A stretch of 64,000 nt of DNA from positions 496,001-560,000 of the forward strand of contig JAJNNX010000025.1 of assembly GCA_023159155.1 (NCBI GenBank), written 5' to 3'. Below, in pieces: positions 61,176-64,000 of the stretch; positions within the stretch are counted from its first letter, which is position 1, and each line of letters opens with the position of its first letter. The translations under genes were made by a program, and so were the position numbers. Origin of the DNA: Ustulina deusta (lineage: Eukaryota; Ascomycota; Sordariomycetes; Xylariales; Xylariaceae). Below the pieces are notes generated by a model that did no database searches, had not been told where the DNA came from, and saw only the letters and a program-made list of their open reading frames with translations.

Positions 61176-62938
61176 ATTTCCTTTCGTTGTCCGAAGACCG
61201 CTTGTAAAATAACTGATATGAGAGAGGTGACTGTGAGAGGTTTCATGGTGGTTATTAAAAACGATTGGGTATCCTATTAGTGCGATGGTTAATAATAATT
61301 AGTTTGCTTTGGTTTATTATTATATTTTTCTCTGCCTTCTCTAGCTACGCTTTAGTGATAACATACCAATTCCAAAGTTTGATCCTGGTTGTTGATGCCC
61401 CCGCTGCTTTAAATTCTTGTCCCAGATGGGCTGGTGCTTCAGGCGCAGGAAACACTCCAGTGTGCTCTCATAAGCTCGTTTTATTACGTCTTGTTTATTC
61501 ACAGGATCATTAGTTTATACCTTGTTTACCATGCTGTGAGGGATAGCGAGCTCCTTCTCAATGTCTAGAGATGTCAAGGTACGTAGATAATATCTGTAGA
61601 CAGGTCAAGCGCCCGACTTGAATACGTTCTACTGTTGCTAGTCGTGTTACGGTATAGTGCTGCAGTTCTGTTCTGTGACAGGAGAGGAGATTGATTGGTA
61701 ATACGTGATTTCCAGCATATGTTCACGAGAAACGCGTCTGATTCAGATTTAGTACTGTCCGCGAAGTACACCTTCCCGGTGCTCAGGTAGTCGGTCTTGT
61801 CTATGTACACATCAACCATGTCACTCTGGATGAACTCTATGATGGCTTAGTAAGAGTTAAGAATTCTGAAGCTTGTTCCAGTCAGGTACATGTAGTTAGA
61901 GGTAAGATTCCTATTGGTGGGTTATAGTAGCCAAGAAGAGCTGACATTGTCGGATCTAATCCAGATTAGATGAAATGTCAACTGATTTACCTAGGTGCTA
62001 CATATGATAGAGCTTCCTCATATGGATCTTACTGCCACATCCCTGTAGCAATTCTGGGCTTGAGAATTTGCCTAACTGTCCCTGTTGCCTTCTCCCGTAT
62101 GAAATAAATGCCTAGATACTCACCTAGGTACCACATAGCGTGGCCTGCCATTTTTTAGTTTTATTTTTTATGCTGTGGACTATTGTGTTTATTACTCTCA
62201 TTTCAACTGGTCGTCGAGGATGGAATGCCTCAAAAATATATCTGTTTCCCCATTTACGCACTTAGGTAGCCAACCGAGATACGCTCGATGACATGGCCTG
62301 GGATCTATCAATCCGCAAAGAGTGCTACCCTACATTATACTACACTATGTTTGGTAGTTAGGTGCGGGGCAGATGCATTCGCCCTGGAGAATCAGATCCG
62401 GATTCAACATTTACCTATTCTGGCAAGTATCTTAGCCGATATGTATAGTTGTAGGTCTGTGTCATCCGAGGATTTAGGTAAGCACGAATTAAAGTGGTTT
62501 ACACCTCTATGTCGCAGTTAATCGGTGCCATACATACAGTTCCCTAAGCGAAACCTGTGAATTCCGACTATCTATCCTATTGGGTGACCATAACGAGTTG
62601 TTTTGCAGAGGTTATAACCGTAGATGCTAGTGTAGAAATACCGTCATAGGTTGCTCAAGTAATGATTTGAAATTGAAAGCAGCGGGACTATGCTTTCGGG
62701 ATGACAGTATTGTACTAGGAACAGAGCTCACGCGTATACACTACAGGGATTGATGATGGCGCCAGCATAAACAGTGAAGAGGAATCGTGAAAGGAGTAGA
62801 GTCTCTTAACAACATGATATAAAAAGAACCGGCCTCCTCCCTTGAGACAACACTCCCATTGTAACTTGCAGTCTCTATGTTGCGCGCGATTCGGAGTGCT
62901 CAAAAACTCGTCTCCCTTACAAGTATATCTTTTCCAAG
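61176..62938. other. Intergenic region with a TATA box near its right end
   Basis: About 1.8 kb without recognisable genes. A TAGGTACC motif lies at 62,125-62,132. GATATAAAAAGAACC at about 62,816-62,830, some 110-120 bp before the next ATG, is a likely TATA box. Confidence 0.5.
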
Positions 62939-63987
62939 ATGTTGCGAAGTTTGTTGTTCAGCGCGGCCGTCTACGGTGGCCTAGCTTCTGCTTATACGGA
63001 GACAAGTATCACGTCCACTACCGTAACCTCGTGCTCTTACCAGTCTGGTTCCGGTGGCCTACCACCTACACCCATCCCAACCAGCTCGATCCTTACAACA
63101 ATCTCTACAACTCAAACCAGTACGATGTCCTATCTGCCCCTTTAGCGGTCTTTCACCCTTATCGTCTAGAAATATTATATGTTTACTCTAGAACTTATAT
63201 ATTTAAGGCCACGACTAACTTCCTTGTTTCGGATAGGGGACGCCGTGACTGTGCCATCTACCATCACCGTCAATGCTCTCACAACGGTTACAGTGACGCA
63301 ATTCACCGCCACCGCCTATACTGCCATCGATGAGACTGTGACGGTGCCTACGTCGACCAAGGGCGTCGGATTCTGGAAGACGGTTGCCACTGGCGTCTTT
63401 GCCGCCACCGTTTGTTCCAACGGAGCCAATCCAGTCACCGTGACGGAGTGTAAGTGATTACACGAGCCTTATCTATTTCCCCTTTCAGTTCAGTCCTGTA
63501 GAAGGTTTGGGAGGATATCCCTTATCGAGAAAATCTGTAACTGCTTCATTTTACCCCTAGATGCTGCCGAGATCCCCAGGTATCGGACCAAACTTGAGAT
63601 TATAATTATTGACTCTCAAATTGCGTAGACACGGGAACATATACACCAATTTCCGGCCAGGTTACCACGATTCCGGCAACATACCCGACGCAGGCCTTCT
63701 GCAGCACGGGAGTTACACGCATTTTCATCTTGTTCCCAACCGTCACATCAGGTGCTGTCACAACCACAGTGACACCTACCAGCACTATAACGGCACCTAC
63801 GACGACGTTTACAAGTACCCTTGTTTTTGGTACCCAGTACGAGTACTTGACAACCGTGACAGTGAGCGTGACTTCGTACACTCCTCACGCCGTAACGACG
63901 ACGAGCACTGTCTCATGCGCGGAGGAGACTGTGACCAAAACATTCGCTGCCGAGGTTAGTACACAAGAGCTTCTTGGCCCCATTTGA
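62939..63987 (+). CDS. Thr/Val-rich secreted, probably cell-wall, protein (3' end uncertain)
   Basis: Exons 62939-63119, 63237-63449 and 63629 onward (introns 117 and 179 nt). A signal peptide (MLRSLLFSAAVYGGLASA) precedes low-complexity segments rich in Thr, Val and Ser such as TVNALTTVTVTQFTATAYT and VTTTVTPTSTITAPTTTF. Such proteins are heavily O-glycosylated and sit in the cell wall or on the surface. Four Cys are spread through the mature part. The frame stops at 63,985-63,987 without a GPI-anchor hydrophobic tail. A GAG|GTTAGT donor at 63,955 suggests that the gene may instead splice onward beyond the window. No enzyme or adhesin domain is recognised. Confidence 0.65.
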
Positions 63988-64000
63988 TCGTTCCAGGAGT

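Noticed and set aside
62842..63333. 163-codon frame overlapping the cell-wall gene
   Set aside because: It starts before the signal-peptide ATG and runs through the intron in another frame; the Thr/Val-rich frame fits splice sites and a secretion signal.
1..64000. CRISPR arrays, bacterial operons, riboswitches
   Set aside because: The window is eukaryotic with spliceosomal introns; no regularly spaced repeats with unique spacers were seen.

Overview
This window is nuclear DNA of a filamentous ascomycete (Pezizomycotina, probably a Sordariomycete). The genes have short spliceosomal introns (about 50-170 nt, GT...AG, TNCTAAC-like branch sites). They include fungal families such as Rtt109, dipeptidyl peptidase V, DHA1 transporters and a patatin fusion. 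One 29-kb block has lost almost all C and G, as expected of repeat-induced point mutation (RIP). Every product name rests on motif recognition by eye; no search was run.

Left gene-rich arm (1-17,920). It starts with the 5' part of a LAT-type amino-acid permease (-), running off the window, and a decayed zinc alcohol/butanediol dehydrogenase (+). Housekeeping genes follow: mitochondrial leucyl-tRNA synthetase (+), a HemK/PrmC-type glutamine methyltransferase (+), RTT109 (-), and the RNase-III-fold mitoribosomal protein mL57 (+). Then come a nine-helix membrane protein of unknown role, an unknown 283-residue protein, tRNA-Ala(AGC) (-) trailed by an extra tRNA-like 3' fragment, and a dUTPase/dCTP-deaminase-fold protein (-). 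Three of these genes (LeuRS, HemK/MTQ1, mL57) serve mitochondrial translation; I infer no operon-like link.

AT-rich island (17,922-46,962). It is bounded by about 42-bp inverted repeats with TA at both outer edges, like a Tc1/mariner-pogo DNA transposon. Inside is an LTR retrotransposon (A, 20,995-46,903; 244-bp LTRs; exact 5-bp duplication CTATA). A in turn holds retrotransposon B (22,090-34,865; 367-bp LTRs) and retrotransposon C (39,933-45,784; about 241-bp LTRs). C carries a 223-bp GC-normal mini-element (43,581-43,803) that looks younger than the RIP. Removing B and C leaves A at about 7.3 kb, an ordinary LTR-element size. No coding capacity survives.

Right arm (46,963-64,000). After a 2.3-kb stretch without recognisable genes come secreted dipeptidyl peptidase V (five exons), a DHA1-type MFS transporter (three exons), and a 14-exon gene for a 1,328-residue protein. 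The last combines an N-terminal Cys cluster, a P-loop GTPase-like domain, a RING-like cluster and a patatin domain. Both patatin catalytic residues are replaced (Ser to Asp, Asp to Asn) and one intron has a TG instead of AG acceptor. The window ends in a Thr/Val-rich secreted, probably cell-wall, protein.

The observations I rate highest are the pseudo-patatin fusion, the four-level nested transposon island with its unmutated mini-element, and the tRNA-Ala with a second T-arm/acceptor half behind it.
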